Both the position numbers and the translations under genes were made by a program. Below, in pieces: positions 42,711-53,331 of a DNA stretch of 64,000 nt. Where the stretch lies: positions 248,001-312,000 of the forward strand of contig NZ_JADCKF010000001.1 of assembly GCF_014982855.1 (NCBI RefSeq). The letters are read 5' to 3'. The notes beneath the pieces are model-generated. The model was not told the origin of the DNA. It did no database searches and saw nothing but the letters and a program-made list of their open reading frames with translations. Position 1 is the stretch's first letter, and each line of letters starts with the position of its first letter. Source of the stretch: Pseudoflavonifractor gallinarum (lineage in GTDB: Bacteria > Bacillota > Clostridia > Oscillospirales > Oscillospiraceae).

Positions 42711-43239
42711 GGTTTCTTATTTTCTCCGGCCAATAATGTGCGGCGTATTTTTGCAGCTGACGTATGCAGGTTTGATATTTCTCCTGATCAAATACCAGAC
42801 AGCGGCGGATCTCCGGCTCCTGGTAGCCCTCCGACAGAAAACTGGCCAGCCGGCGGCAGTCAGGCGGAAGGCCCCGGAGAAACTCCCGCCAGAGCAGGCC
42901 ATCCTCCGGACTTTTGCAGAGCGGGCTCCGGAGGCACTCATATCCTGAGAGCCACCCTCCCCCGTCCGGGGCAAAAAGAGCGTCCAGTGACCGGCAGGTT
43001 ACCGGCCGCTGCCGGGTTTCGGCCCGTCGTAATTCAACCAGGGCATCCTTGACCAGACAGAGACTGCGCGCCCAGGGGAGGCGTTTTTTCCTCCAGTAGG
43101 GATTTGTCTGGCGGAAGGTCAGATAGGCGGCCCACCCCTCCTGGATGCAGTCCTCCGGATCCAGGCCCTTGGTCCCATACAATTGACAGGTCATCCGAAT
43201 AAATTCGGCCACGCCTGGATCATAATACCTTTCCTTCAT
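42697..43239 (-). CDS. Sigma-70-like regulatory protein
   Basis: This is a 180-residue protein with a region-2-like stretch (GLDPEDCIQEGWAAYLTFRQTN) and a region-4-like stretch (FLRGLPPDCRRLASFLSEGYQEPEIRRCLVFDQEKYQTCIRQLQKY). The normal order of helices is kept, but the loop between them is reduced and the region 2.4 DNA contacts are not clear. It overlaps the next gene and the previous gene, so all three are coupled. It may be a divergent sigma factor or only a phage-type regulator derived from one. Confidence 0.55.
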   Translation of the reverse strand: MKERYYDPGVAEFIRMTCQLYGTKGLDPEDCIQEGWAAYLTFRQTNPYWRKKRLPWARSLCLVKDALVELRRAETRQRPVTCRSLDALFAPDGGGWLSGYECLRSPLCKSPEDGLLWREFLRGLPPDCRRLASFLSEGYQEPEIRRCLVFDQEKYQTCIRQLQKYAAHYWPEKIRNHEIE

Positions 43240-43657
43240 CCTGGCTCCCCGCCGGACCGGACCGACGCTTTGTGCGGCTGCCCTGCTTTTTGGCTACCTC
43301 AGCCGGGTGAGGTGGGGGGTCTCCGGCAACACAGTTCCCCACCCAGGCCAGATTTTCCTCATCCCACTCCATATGGTAAGAGACAGGGAAGGAGAAACCC
43401 ATGGCCTCCAGACTGCAATAGAGCTCGTCTACCTTTGTATGGCATGCTTTTTGGGGAAATGCGACCGGGTGAGACTGCTTTGCCGCCAAATAAAGGGATT
43501 TTCCATCCGATGACAAAAAAACCGTGGCCTTTCGATCGGGGAATTTTTCGAGAATGGTTCGCGTGAGGGAAAGCCGTCCGAAGGGAGTTACTTTTGCGAG
43601 CTCTCCCATAGTATTGGGGCGGATTTGTATAAGACTGTCCCAATGAATCTGTGCCAT
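43220..43657 (-). CDS. Small protein with AbrB-like hairpin, first gene of the Shedu-like operon
   Basis: This is a 145-residue protein. The stretch VTPFGRLSLTRTILEKFPDRKATVFLSSDGKSLYLA resembles a SpoVT/AbrB swapped-hairpin DNA-binding fold. The C-terminal 30 residues are rich in Lys, Arg, Gly and Pro and probably disordered. It overlaps the sigma-like gene by 20 bases and follows an AGGAGGAGC ribosome site. It might repress the operon through the palindrome at 43681, or act as an antidote to the nuclease. Both are guesses. Confidence 0.5.
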   Translation of the reverse strand: MAQIHWDSLIQIRPNTMGELAKVTPFGRLSLTRTILEKFPDRKATVFLSSDGKSLYLAAKQSHPVAFPQKACHTKVDELYCSLEAMGFSFPVSYHMEWDEENLAWVGNCVAGDPPPHPAEVAKKQGSRTKRRSGPAGSQDEGKVL

Positions 43658-43680
43658 GGAGCTCCTCCTTCTTTTTGTAA

Positions 43681-43706
43681 GACTTGGAATACGTTCATTC
43701 CAAGTC
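43681..43706 (-). promoter_or_regulatory. Perfect 10-bp inverted repeat at the Shedu-like operon promoter
   Basis: GACTTGGAAT, ACGTTC, ATTCCAAGTC. It starts just downstream of the minus-strand -10 TATAAT (43715-43710) and covers the expected transcription start. The -35 region is poor, the kind of promoter that relies on a factor. Confidence 0.7.
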
Positions 43707-43852
43707 CCTATTATATGCTTTCAGATATTCTTTTTCTACAAATTATGGAACAATTATACCCGATTCGACCAATCGGACATCCAGGCTGCGGAAGAGGCGG
43801 CTGTGCGGAAGAAGCCGTTCAATCGGGAAAAAGAGAAAGGGTGCTTTTACAA

Positions 43853-44341
43853 ATGGATCTTCAGATTCGTACCGTTACACCTGCCGACCTGGATGCGGTC
43901 TGTCAGGTGGAAAACGCCGGTTTTCCGCCGGCAGAGGCGGCCACCCGCGCGGCCTTCCAGTACCGGATCGCCGCCTTCCCGGAGTGGTTTTTGGTGGCCG
44001 AGGAACAGGGACGCGTGGTGGGACTGCTCAATGGTCCGGCCACCCGGGAACGCTTTATCTGCGATGCCATCTACGAGCCGGGCGGAGCGGACGGCGAGGG
44101 GGAGACCATGGCCATTCTGGGCCTGGCCGTCCTGCCGGAGTACCGCCGGAACGGGGTGGCCGCCCAACTGATGAAAGCCTATCTCGCCAAAGCCCGGCAG
44201 GCCGGAAAGCGCCGTGTGGTGCTCACCTGCAAGGAAAAATTGATCCACTACTATGAGCGATTCGGCTTTTCCAACTGCGGTGTGTCCCAGTCGGTCCACG
44301 GCGGCGCTGTATGGTATGATATGGAGTGTATCCTGGCCTGA
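43853..44341 (+). CDS. GNAT-family N-acetyltransferase
   Basis: This is a 162-residue acetyltransferase. The acetyl-CoA motif A is GLAVLPEYRRNGVAAQLMKAYL, and motif B is KEKLIHYYERFGFSNCGVSQSVHGGAVWYDM. The latter form is seen in Clostridia GNATs close to serotonin/aralkylamine acetyltransferases. ATG 43853 is chosen from the conserved start of the fold (LQIRTVTPADLDAVCQVENAGF); an open frame extends upstream but crosses the palindrome and promoter. It is divergent from the Shedu-like operon and probably unrelated to it. Confidence 0.85.
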   Translation: MDLQIRTVTPADLDAVCQVENAGFPPAEAATRAAFQYRIAAFPEWFLVAEEQGRVVGLLNGPATRERFICDAIYEPGGADGEGETMAILGLAVLPEYRRNGVAAQLMKAYLAKARQAGKRRVVLTCKEKLIHYYERFGFSNCGVSQSVHGGAVWYDMECILA

Positions 44342-44359
44342 ACCGGCCCGGAGAGCACG

Positions 44360-44395
44360 AAAATGGAGCGTCCATCCCGGACGCTCCATTTTTTA
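44360..44395 (+). terminator. Terminator after the GNAT gene
   Basis: AAATGGAGCGTCC, ATCCC loop and GGACGCTCCATTT, followed by a T-run. Confidence 0.9.
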
Positions 44396-44423
44396 TACCC
44401 TGGATTCTAGTGAAAAATTTCCC

Positions 44424-44452
44424 TTGACATTTGGCCGTCCACTGTCTAAAAT
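44424..44452 (+). promoter_or_regulatory. Promoter of the fatty acid synthesis operon
   Basis: TTGACA at 44424-44429 and TAAAAT at 44447-44452 are 17 bases apart. It is the only strong promoter for the eleven genes that follow. Confidence 0.8.
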
Positions 44453-44463
44453 ACGCTTAAATC

Positions 44464-44491
44464 ATTTTAATTAAATTTTTTTAACTAAAAT
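44464..44491 (+). promoter_or_regulatory. 28-bp AT-rich dyad before acpP, candidate operator
   Basis: ATTTTAATTAAA, a TTTT spacer and TTTAACTAAAAT match as an inverted repeat in 11 of 12 positions. It lies at about +6 to +33 of the transcript, before the acpP ribosome site. The MarR regulator at the end of the operon is the natural candidate to bind it. Confidence 0.55.
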
Positions 44492-44536
44492 GCAAAAAAC
44501 GACAACAGGCGACCCTGTCGCAGAAGGAGTTTCTTT

Positions 44537-44761
44537 ATGTTTGAAAAAGTGCGTGATATCATCGTTGCCAACCTGAGCTGTGATCCCGAGAGCGTGACCA
44601 TGGAGGCCAGCCTGACCGAGGACCTGGAGCTGGATTCCCTGGACGCGGTGGATCTGAACGCCGCTCTGGAGGAGGAGCTGGGTGTGGCCATGCCCGACGA
44701 GGTCCTCAAGGACGTGCAGACCGTGGGCGACATTGTCCGCTACCTGGAAGAGCACGCCTAA
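44537..44761 (+). CDS. acpP: Acyl carrier protein
   Basis: This is a 74-residue acidic four-helix carrier. Ser34 in LELDSLDAVDLNAAL receives the 4'-phosphopantetheine arm. It deviates slightly from the usual DSLDxVEL motif. It is the first gene of the operon and carries growing acyl chains for every enzyme encoded downstream. Confidence 0.95.
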   Translation: MFEKVRDIIVANLSCDPESVTMEASLTEDLELDSLDAVDLNAALEEELGVAMPDEVLKDVQTVGDIVRYLEEHA

Positions 44762-44764
44762 GCC

Positions 44765-45217
44765 ATGGATTTCAAAGAGATTTGCGCGCTGATGGAGCGT
44801 TTTGAGGCCAGCTCCATTCAGCATTTCGAGCTGGAGCAGAAGGATTTCCGCCTGGCGCTGGATAAAGCCCTGCCTGCGGTGCCCGCGGTCATTCCCGCCC
44901 CTGTGCCGGGTGCGGTGATTCCGGCGGCTCCGGCCCCCGCTGCTCCTGCCCCGGCCGCCCCGGCTCCGGCCCCGGAAGCCGAGGGGAGCTTTATCAAGGC
45001 TCCTCTGGTGGGTACCTTCTATGCCGCCTCCTCCCCCGACGCCGCTCCCTTTGCCCCTGTGGGCACGGCGGTCAAGAAGGGGCAGACCGTGTGCATCCTG
45101 GAGGCCATGAAGATGATGAGCGAGGTCCCCGCCCCCGCCGACGGCATCATCGCCGAGGTGCTGGTGTCGGACGGAGAGCTGGTGGGCTTTGACCAGCCCC
45201 TCTTCCGCCTCAAGTAA
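44765..45217 (+). CDS. accB: Biotin carboxyl carrier protein of acetyl-CoA carboxylase
   Basis: This is a 150-residue protein with an N-terminal helical part, an Ala-Pro-rich flexible linker at about 36-70 and a C-terminal biotinyl domain with biotin acceptor Lys116 in LEAMKMM. It starts 3 bases after the acpP stop. It moves carboxyl groups from the AccC product to the AccDA transferase. Confidence 0.96.
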   Translation: MDFKEICALMERFEASSIQHFELEQKDFRLALDKALPAVPAVIPAPVPGAVIPAAPAPAAPAPAAPAPAPEAEGSFIKAPLVGTFYAASSPDAAPFAPVGTAVKKGQTVCILEAMKMMSEVPAPADGIIAEVLVSDGELVGFDQPLFRLK

Positions 45218-45227
45218 GGAGAGAACC

Positions 45228-46604
<1,377 letters not shown>

Positions 46605-46626
46605 GGTATAAGGAGGCGAGCAAGCC

Positions 46627-47508
46627 TTGAATCACCTCTTTCGTGCCCGCCGGGAGCGGCTCATGCAGCTCCAGCAGCAGCGGGGACTGCGGGAAAAGGC
46701 CGCAGTCAAGCGCCCGGAGGCCGCGGTCTTTGAGAAATGTCCCGCCTGCGGGGCGGCCATCTCCAAGCGGGACCTGGTCCGGGCCCTGTATGTGTGCCCC
46801 CAGTGCGGCCATCACCACAAAATCGGTGCCTATCTGCGCCTGTCCATGCTCCTGGACCCCCACACCTTCCAGGAGCTGGACGAGCGCTTTTCCATGCCCA
46901 ATGTGCTGAACTTCCCCGGCTATGATGAGAAGCTGGCCCAGCTCCGGCGTACCACCGGCCTCACGGAGGGAGTGGTCACGGCCAAGGGCAAGGTCAACGG
47001 CCGCCCCATCATCGCCGCCGTACTGGATAGCCAGTTCCTCATGGGAAGCATGGGGGTGGCCGTAGGCGAGAAGATCACCCGGGCAGTGGAACTGGCCCGG
47101 AAGCAGCGCCTTCCGCTGGTCATCTTCTCGGCCAGCGGCGGCGCCCGGATGCAGGAGGGGATCCTCTCCCTCATGCAGATGGCCAAGACCAGCGCTGCGC
47201 TGGAGAAGTTCTCCCAGTCCGGCGGACTCTACATCTCGGTCTTTACCCACCCCACCACCGGCGGGGTGACAGCCTCCTTTGCCTCGCTGGGAGACTATAC
47301 CCTGGCCGAGCCGGGGGCCCTCATCGGCTTTGCCGGGCCCCGGGTCATTGAGCAGACCATCGGCCAGAAGCTCCCCGAGGGCTTCCAGCGGGCCGAATAT
47401 CTGGAGGAGCACGGCTTTGTGGATCAGATCGTCCCCCGGGCCCAGATGCGGGAGACCATCTCCCTCCTCCTCACACTCCACGAGAAGGGAGGCAAGCTCC
47501 GTGATTAA
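46627..47508 (+). CDS. accD: Acetyl-CoA carboxylase carboxyltransferase beta subunit
   Basis: This is a 293-residue crotonase-fold subunit. The N-terminal zinc ribbon is CPACGAAI...CPQCGHH, followed by the catalytic part [26 protein letters not shown] and the oxyanion region [12 protein letters not shown]. It is preceded by AGGAGG and starts at a TTG. It pairs with the accA product, whose gene overlaps its 3' end. Confidence 0.95.
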   Translation: MNHLFRARRERLMQLQQQRGLREKAAVKRPEAAVFEKCPACGAAISKRDLVRALYVCPQCGHHHKIGAYLRLSMLLDPHTFQELDERFSMPNVLNFPGYDEKLAQLRRTTGLTEGVVTAKGKVNGRPIIAAVLDSQFLMGSMGVAVGEKITRAVELARKQRLPLVIFSASGGARMQEGILSLMQMAKTSAALEKFSQSGGLYISVFTHPTTGGVTASFASLGDYTLAEPGALIGFAGPRVIEQTIGQKLPEGFQRAEYLEEHGFVDQIVPRAQMRETISLLLTLHEKGGKLRD

Positions 47509-48442
47509 AGAAGTGGAAGCCAAGATGGCGGTCATGGACCAGGAGCTCGCCGCTCTGGGAGATGCGGCGGACGCCGCCTCCCAGATCCGCCGTTCCCAGC
47601 TTCTCCGGGACAAGGAGGAGCTTCTCCAGGCCTGCCGGGACTGTACCCCCGAGGACCGGGTCTACCTGGCCCGCCACACCGGGCGTCCGGGGACCGCGGA
47701 TTTCATCCAGGCCCTCTTTACCGACTTTTTTGAGTGCAAGGGGGACCGGCTGTGCCGGGAGGACCCCAGCATTCTGGGCGGCGTGGCCCTCTACCACGGC
47801 CTTCCGGTCACCGTTCTGGGCCACCGGAAGGGAAAAAATCTGGAGGAAAACATGGCCTGCAACTTCGGCATGCCCTCCCCGGAGGGCTACCGCAAGGCCC
47901 AGCGGCTCATGAAGCAGGCGGAAAAGTTCGGCCGTCCCATCATCACCTTTGTGGACACCCCCGGCGCCTACCCCGGCCTGGAAGCCGAGGCCCACGGCCA
48001 GGGAGAGGCCATCGCCTCCAGCCTGGCCCTGATGTCCGCCCTGGAGGTGCCGGTGATCACTGTGGTCATCGGCGAGGGCGGGAGCGGCGGCGCCCTGGCG
48101 CTGGCCGTGGCCAACCGGGTGCTCATGCTGGAGAACGCGGTCTACTCCGTGCTCTCCCCCGAGGGTTTTGCCTCCATCCTCTGGAAGGACTCCAGCCGTG
48201 CGGGCGAGGCCGCCGGGATCATGAAGCTCACCGCCGCCGACCTCCATGGGCTGGGCGTGGCCGACGAGGTCATCCCCGAGCCCCTGGGCGGCGCTCATCT
48301 GGAGCCGGAGAGCGTGTACCGCGCGGTGGACCGGGCCATCCACACCCATCTGGCCCAGCTGCTCAAGCTGCGCTCTCCTGCTGCCCACCGCTATCAGAAA
48401 TTCCGTGAAATGGGCCTCAACGCCCGAAAGGAGGCCCTATGA
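47501..48442 (+). CDS. accA: Acetyl-CoA carboxylase carboxyltransferase alpha subunit
   Basis: This is a 313-residue partner of AccD. Motifs include [80 protein letters not shown] and [16 protein letters not shown]. The GTG at 47501 overlaps the accD stop by 8 bases and sits 7 bases after GGGAGG; the upstream open frame is within accD. With AccB, AccC and AccD it completes malonyl-CoA synthesis. Confidence 0.95.
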   Translation: MIKEVEAKMAVMDQELAALGDAADAASQIRRSQLLRDKEELLQACRDCTPEDRVYLARHTGRPGTADFIQALFTDFFECKGDRLCREDPSILGGVALYHGLPVTVLGHRKGKNLEENMACNFGMPSPEGYRKAQRLMKQAEKFGRPIITFVDTPGAYPGLEAEAHGQGEAIASSLALMSALEVPVITVVIGEGGSGGALALAVANRVLMLENAVYSVLSPEGFASILWKDSSRAGEAAGIMKLTAADLHGLGVADEVIPEPLGGAHLEPESVYRAVDRAIHTHLAQLLKLRSPAAHRYQKFREMGLNARKEAL

Positions 48443-49377
48443 GAGGACTGCGTTTTGTATCCATCGCCCGGTATGTGCCGGAGAAGGTCGTGACCAATGA
48501 CGATCTCAGCCGCATCGTGGATACCAACGACGAGTGGATCCGCACCCGCACCGGCATCGGCGAGCGGCATTTTTCCGAGGGGGAGACCGCGGTAGACCTC
48601 TGCGTCGGAGCGGCCCGTCTGGCCCTGGAGCGCGCCGGCATTGCGCCGGAGGAGCTGGCCGGATGCATCGTGGCCACCTGCACCCCCGACCACGCCTCTC
48701 CCTCCAACGCCTGCCTGGTGCAGGCCGCGCTGGGACTGCCCGAGAACATCCCCTGTTATGACATCAGCGCCGGGTGTACCGGCTTCCTCTACGGTCTGGA
48801 GACCGTCCGGGGCATGCTGGCCCTGGAGGAGAAGAAAAAGTACGCCCTTCTCATTGGCTGTGACCAGCTCAGCCGGGTCATCGACATGACCGACCGGAGC
48901 ACCTGCGTTCTCTTCGGAGACGGCGCGGGCGCGGCGGTGCTGACGCTGGAGGACCGGCTCTGGCACGCCGACCTGGGCAGCCGGGGCAACGCCGAGGTGC
49001 TCTGGCTCAACGGTCCCGGCCCCGAGACCACCTATATCCACATGGACGGCCCCGGCGTCTACCGCTTCGCGGTGGATGCCCTGCCCTCCTGTGCCCGTAC
49101 ACTGCTGGACAAGAGCGGCCTGACCCTGGACGACATCGACTGGATCGTCCCCCACCAGGCCAACCGCCGCATCATTGAGACGGCGGCCAAGCGTCTTCAC
49201 GCCCCGCTGGAGAAGTTTTATCAGAATATGGAGCGCTACGGCAATACCTCCGCCGCCTCCGTTCCCATCGCGCTGGACGAGATGGTGGAACAGGGACTGC
49301 TCAAGCGGGGACAGAAGGTGCTGGCCGTGGCCTTTGGCGCGGGCCTCACCTGGGGCGGCGCCCTGTTCGAGTGGTAA
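48439..49377 (+). CDS. fabH: Beta-ketoacyl-ACP synthase III
   Basis: This is a 312-residue thiolase-fold enzyme that condenses an acyl-CoA starter with malonyl-ACP. The catalytic triad is Cys113 in [13 protein letters not shown], His in VPHQANRRI and Asn in [13 protein letters not shown]. The start overlaps the accA stop as ATGA. It opens the fab part of the operon. Confidence 0.96.
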   Translation: MRGLRFVSIARYVPEKVVTNDDLSRIVDTNDEWIRTRTGIGERHFSEGETAVDLCVGAARLALERAGIAPEELAGCIVATCTPDHASPSNACLVQAALGLPENIPCYDISAGCTGFLYGLETVRGMLALEEKKKYALLIGCDQLSRVIDMTDRSTCVLFGDGAGAAVLTLEDRLWHADLGSRGNAEVLWLNGPGPETTYIHMDGPGVYRFAVDALPSCARTLLDKSGLTLDDIDWIVPHQANRRIIETAAKRLHAPLEKFYQNMERYGNTSAASVPIALDEMVEQGLLKRGQKVLAVAFGAGLTWGGALFEW

Positions 49378-49411
49378 GGGCTGTCTCTCCCACTCCGAAA
49401 GGAAGGTTTAC

Positions 49412-50344
49412 ATGAAACTCAACGAGATCCTGGGGACCGAGTTCCCCTTTATCCAGGGCGGCATGGCCAACATCGCAACCGGCGGATTTGCCGCTGCCGT
49501 TTCCAACGCGGGCGCCCTGGGCCTCATCGGCGCGGGCGGCATGAGCCCGGAGTCCTTCCGGGAGAACATCCATCTGTGCCGCACCCTGACCGATAAGCCC
49601 TTCGGCGTAAACATCATGCTCATGCATCCCCAGGCCGACGAACTGGCCCGGATCGCCGCCGAGGAGAAGGTGGCGGTCATCACCACCGGCGCGGGCAGCC
49701 CCGGTCCCTATGTCTCCATGTGGAAGGAGTCGGGGGCCAAGGTCTTCCCCGTAGTCTCCGCGGTCTCTCTGGCCAAGATGATGGCCAAGGCCGGGGTGGA
49801 CGGCGTCATTGCCGAGGGCACCGAGAGCGGCGGCCATGTGGGTGAGACCACCACCATGGCCCTGGTCCCCCAGGTGTGCGACGCGGTGGACATCCCCGTG
49901 ATCGCCGCCGGCGGCATTGCCGACGGCCGTCAGCTGCTGGCCGCCTATGCCCTGGGCGCCTGCGGCGCACAGCTGGGCACCTGTCTGCTGGTGAGCGAGG
50001 AGTGCCCCATCCACGAGAACTACAAGCAGGCGGTCATTGCCGCCAAGGATCGCTCCACCGTGGTCACCGGCCGCTCGGTGGGCGCCCCGGTCCGGGTCAT
50101 CAAGAACCAGATGACCAAGGACTACCTGGCCCGGGAGAAGGCTGGCGCCGACAAGATGGAGCTGGAGCACTTTACCCTGGGAAGCCTGCGCCGGGCCGTC
50201 TTTGACGGCGACACCCGCACCGGCAGCCTCATGGCCGGACAGGTGGCCGGTATGGTCCACAGCATCCGCCCCCTGCGCGCCATCTTTGAGGAGCTCCAGG
50301 CCCAGTCTGAGGCCTGCCTGCGGGCGCTGAACCAGTCCAGATAA
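49412..50344 (+). CDS. fabK: FMN-dependent enoyl-ACP reductase II
   Basis: This is a 310-residue TIM-barrel flavoprotein that reduces the enoyl-ACP double bond. Conserved parts are EFPFIQGGMANIATGGFAAAVSNAGALG, FGVNIMLMHP, GTESGGHVGETTTM and VIAAGGIADGRQLLAAYALGACGAQLGT. It replaces FabI, as in many Clostridia and streptococci. Such strains are naturally resistant to triclosan. ATG 49412 follows AAGGAAGG. Confidence 0.95.
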   Translation: MKLNEILGTEFPFIQGGMANIATGGFAAAVSNAGALGLIGAGGMSPESFRENIHLCRTLTDKPFGVNIMLMHPQADELARIAAEEKVAVITTGAGSPGPYVSMWKESGAKVFPVVSAVSLAKMMAKAGVDGVIAEGTESGGHVGETTTMALVPQVCDAVDIPVIAAGGIADGRQLLAAYALGACGAQLGTCLLVSEECPIHENYKQAVIAAKDRSTVVTGRSVGAPVRVIKNQMTKDYLAREKAGADKMELEHFTLGSLRRAVFDGDTRTGSLMAGQVAGMVHSIRPLRAIFEELQAQSEACLRALNQSR

Positions 50345-50387
50345 CCGGGACGGCACCCGTCCCAGATCAATGAACGAGGAGCGCACT

Positions 50388-51317
50388 ATGAAACTCGCCT
50401 TTTTATACGCCGGCCAGGGCGCCCAGCATGTGGGCATGGGCCGGGATTTCTACGAGCAGTTCCCCCTGTTCCGGGACGTGTTTGACGCCGCACCCGTGGA
50501 CTTTGACCTGAAAAAGCTCTGCTTTGAGGGCCCGGAGGAGCAGCTCTCCGATACCCGATACACCCAGCCCTGCATGGTGGCCTTTGCCGCCGGCGTGACG
50601 GGGCTGCTCTACCAGGCGGGCATCCACCCCGCCATGGCCGCCGGGCTGAGCCTGGGGGAGTACTCTGCCCTCACTGCCGCCGGCGTGTTCGACCCCAAGA
50701 CCGCCATTGAGCTGGTGGCCTTCCGGGGCAAGGCCATGGCCGAGGCTGTCACCGGCCGTCCCTGCGGCATGGCCGCGGTGCTTCATCTGGAGCGGGAAAA
50801 GCTCCAGGCCGCCTGTGACGCCGCCTCCGCGCTGGGGGTGGCCGAGATCGCCAACTACAACTGCCCCGGGCAGCTGGTCATCGCCGGGGACGCCGCGGCA
50901 GTGGAGAAAGCCGGGGAGCTGGCCAAGGAGGCGGGCGCCCGCCGGGTGGTCCCCCTGAAGGTGAGCGGTCCCTTCCACACCTCCCTCATGGCCCCCGCCG
51001 GGGATGCCCTGCGGGAGAAATTCCAGACCGTATCCTTCCACGCCATGTCCTTCCCCGTCCTCTTCAACTGCAAGGGAGATGTGCTGGGCGAGGGGGACAC
51101 CATCCCGGGTCTGCTGGAGCGCCAGGTCCAGAGCAGCGTTTATCTGGAGGACACCATCCGCCGCATGGCCGAGCACGGGGTGGACACCTTCGTGGAGATC
51201 GGTCCGGGCAAGACTCTCTCGGGCTTTGTCCGCAAGACGGTCAAGGATGTGACCACCTATTCCATTGACACCGTGGAGGACCTGAACGGGGTCCTTGCCG
51301 CGCTGAAAGGAGCATAA
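50388..51317 (+). CDS. fabD: Malonyl-CoA:ACP transacylase
   Basis: This is a 309-residue alpha/beta hydrolase-like enzyme. It starts LAFLYAGQGAQHVGMG, has catalytic Ser88 in GLSLGEYSALT, with the His in VSGPFHTSLM, and ends with EIGPGKTLSGFVRKT. It loads malonate onto the AcpP arm. ATG 50388 with GAGGAGC upstream is used; an in-frame ATG six codons earlier lacks spacing. Confidence 0.96.
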   Translation: MKLAFLYAGQGAQHVGMGRDFYEQFPLFRDVFDAAPVDFDLKKLCFEGPEEQLSDTRYTQPCMVAFAAGVTGLLYQAGIHPAMAAGLSLGEYSALTAAGVFDPKTAIELVAFRGKAMAEAVTGRPCGMAAVLHLEREKLQAACDAASALGVAEIANYNCPGQLVIAGDAAAVEKAGELAKEAGARRVVPLKVSGPFHTSLMAPAGDALREKFQTVSFHAMSFPVLFNCKGDVLGEGDTIPGLLERQVQSSVYLEDTIRRMAEHGVDTFVEIGPGKTLSGFVRKTVKDVTTYSIDTVEDLNGVLAALKGA

Positions 51318-51319
51318 CG

Positions 51320-52063
51320 ATGAATCTCACCGGAAAGAACGCCCTGGTCACCGGCGGCAGCCGTGGCATCGGCCGGGCCGTGTGCCTGGAGCTGGCCCGT
51401 CAGGGGGCCAATGTGGCAGTCAACTATGCCGGAAACGCCCAGGCCGCCGAGGAAGTGGCCGCCGCCTGCCGCGCGCTGGGGGTGGAGTCCTTTGCTGTCC
51501 AGGCCGACGTGGCCGATGCCGCGGCAGTGGACGCCATGGTGAAGCAGGTCATCGAGACCTTTGGTTCCCTCCACATCCTGGTCAACAACGCGGGCATCAC
51601 GAAAGACAAGCTGGCCCTCCAGATGAAGGAGGAGGAGTTTGACGCCGTGGTAGACACCAACCTGAAGGGCGCCTTCCTCTGCATGAAGGCGGCCTACCGG
51701 CCCATGATGAAGCAACGCTACGGGCGCATCATCAACCTCTCCAGCGTGGTGGGCCTGCGGGGCAATCCCGGCCAGGCCAACTATGCCGCCAGCAAGGCCG
51801 GACTCATCGGCATGAGCAAGTCCATCGCCAAGGAGCTGGCCAGCCGCAACGTCACCGTAAATCTGGTGGCTCCCGGCTTTATCGACACCGATATGACTGC
51901 CGTGCTGCCCGAGGCCGCGCGGGAGGCTCTCCTGAAATCCATCCCCATGGGCCGCCTGGGACAGAGCGAGGACGTGGCCCGGGCCGTGGCTTTCTTTGCC
52001 GCCGAGGAGGCGGGATATATCACCGGCCAGGTCCTCTGTGTAGACGGCGGCATGGCGGTATAA
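51320..52063 (+). CDS. fabG: 3-oxoacyl-ACP reductase
   Basis: This is a 247-residue short-chain dehydrogenase using NADPH. The cofactor loop is VTGGSRGIGRAV, NNAG lies in ILVNNAGITKD, and the catalytic residues are Ser in NLSSVVG and Tyr-Lys in YAASKAGL. It ends with the family tail VLCVDGGMAV. It begins 2 bases after fabD. Confidence 0.96.
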   Translation: MNLTGKNALVTGGSRGIGRAVCLELARQGANVAVNYAGNAQAAEEVAAACRALGVESFAVQADVADAAAVDAMVKQVIETFGSLHILVNNAGITKDKLALQMKEEEFDAVVDTNLKGAFLCMKAAYRPMMKQRYGRIINLSSVVGLRGNPGQANYAASKAGLIGMSKSIAKELASRNVTVNLVAPGFIDTDMTAVLPEAAREALLKSIPMGRLGQSEDVARAVAFFAAEEAGYITGQVLCVDGGMAV

Positions 52064-52086
52064 GCTCTCCGAAAGGAAGGAACAGT

Positions 52087-53328
52087 ATGGAAAAACGACG
52101 CGTTGTCATCACCGGCATGGGCGCCATCACACCCATCGGCAAGACAGCCGAGGAGTCCTGGGTCGCGGCCAAGGCCGGTGTGTGCGGAATCGATACCATC
52201 CAGCAGTACGACACCTCCAAGATGAAGGTCAAGGTGGCCGGAGAGGTCAAGGATTTTCAGGCGGAGGACTATCTGGAGCGCCGGGAGGCCCGGCGTATGG
52301 ACCGGTTCACCCAGTTTGCCATGGTGGCCGCCGCCCAGGCGATGGAACAGAGCGGCCTTGACCTGGAGCAGGAGGACGCCGCCCGCTGCGGCGTGGCAGT
52401 CTCCAGCGGTATCGGCGGCATGACCACCATCCAGAACGAGTGCCTCAAGGGGGCGGAGAAGGGCTTTGACCGGGTCTCCCCCTTCTTTATCCCCATGATC
52501 ATCCCCAACATCGCCGCGGGACAGATCGCCATCAAGTACGGCCTTCAGGGCATGTGCACCTGCCCTGTGGCAGCCTGCGCCGGCGGCAGCAACGCGGTGG
52601 GCGACGCCTTCCGCCACATTCGGGACGGCTATGCCGAGGTCATGGTCTGCGGCGGCGCCGAGTCCACCATCGCGGAAATCGGCATGGGCGGCTTCACCAG
52701 CCTCCACGCCGTCACCACCGTATCCGATCCGGCCCGTGCCTCCATCCCCTTTGACGCCGAGCGCTCCGGCTTCGTCATGGGCGAGGGCGCCGGCATCCTG
52801 GTGCTGGAGGAGTACGAGCATGCCAAGGCCCGCGGCGCCAAGATCCTGGGCGAGATCGTGGGCTACGGTGTCAACTGTGATGCCCATCACATCACCGCTC
52901 CCTGCCCCGACGGCGCGGGTGCGGCCGCCTGCATGAAGCTGGCCCTTCAGGACGCGGGCATCGCCCCGGAGGAAGTGGACTACATCAACGCCCACGGCAC
53001 CTCCACCCCCCTCAACGACTCCGGCGAGACCCAGGCTGTCAAGTCCGCCTTCGGCGAGCACGCCTACAAGCTGATGATGAGCTCCACCAAGTCCATGACC
53101 GGCCATTTGCTGGGCGCCAGCGGCGCGGTGGCCGCCATCTTCTCGGTGCTGGCCCTGCGGGATCAGTTTGCGCCCCCCACCATCCACTATCAGGTCCCCG
53201 ATCCCGCCTGTGATCTGGACATCGTGCCCAATGAGGGCCGCAGCGCCACCATCCGGCACGCCATGGTCAACGCCTTTGGCTTCGGCGGACACAACGCCAG
53301 CCTCATCTTCAAGCGTCTGGAGGAGTAA
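52087..53328 (+). CDS. fabF: Beta-ketoacyl-ACP synthase II
   Basis: This is a 413-residue condensing enzyme for chain elongation. It starts RRVVITGMGAITPIG. The active Cys lies in PVAACAGGSNAVGDA, and the two catalytic His lie in NAHGTSTPLND and KSMTGHLLGASG. It ends NAFGFGGHNASLIFKRLEE, a typical FabF C-terminus. Confidence 0.96.
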   Translation: MEKRRVVITGMGAITPIGKTAEESWVAAKAGVCGIDTIQQYDTSKMKVKVAGEVKDFQAEDYLERREARRMDRFTQFAMVAAAQAMEQSGLDLEQEDAARCGVAVSSGIGGMTTIQNECLKGAEKGFDRVSPFFIPMIIPNIAAGQIAIKYGLQGMCTCPVAACAGGSNAVGDAFRHIRDGYAEVMVCGGAESTIAEIGMGGFTSLHAVTTVSDPARASIPFDAERSGFVMGEGAGILVLEEYEHAKARGAKILGEIVGYGVNCDAHHITAPCPDGAGAAACMKLALQDAGIAPEEVDYINAHGTSTPLNDSGETQAVKSAFGEHAYKLMMSSTKSMTGHLLGASGAVAAIFSVLALRDQFAPPTIHYQVPDPACDLDIVPNEGRSATIRHAMVNAFGFGGHNASLIFKRLEE

Positions 53329-53331
53329 GAC

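Noticed and set aside
44464-44491. Classical FapR or FabT box
   Set aside because: The dyad does not match the FapR or FabT consensus I know, so it is described only as a candidate operator.
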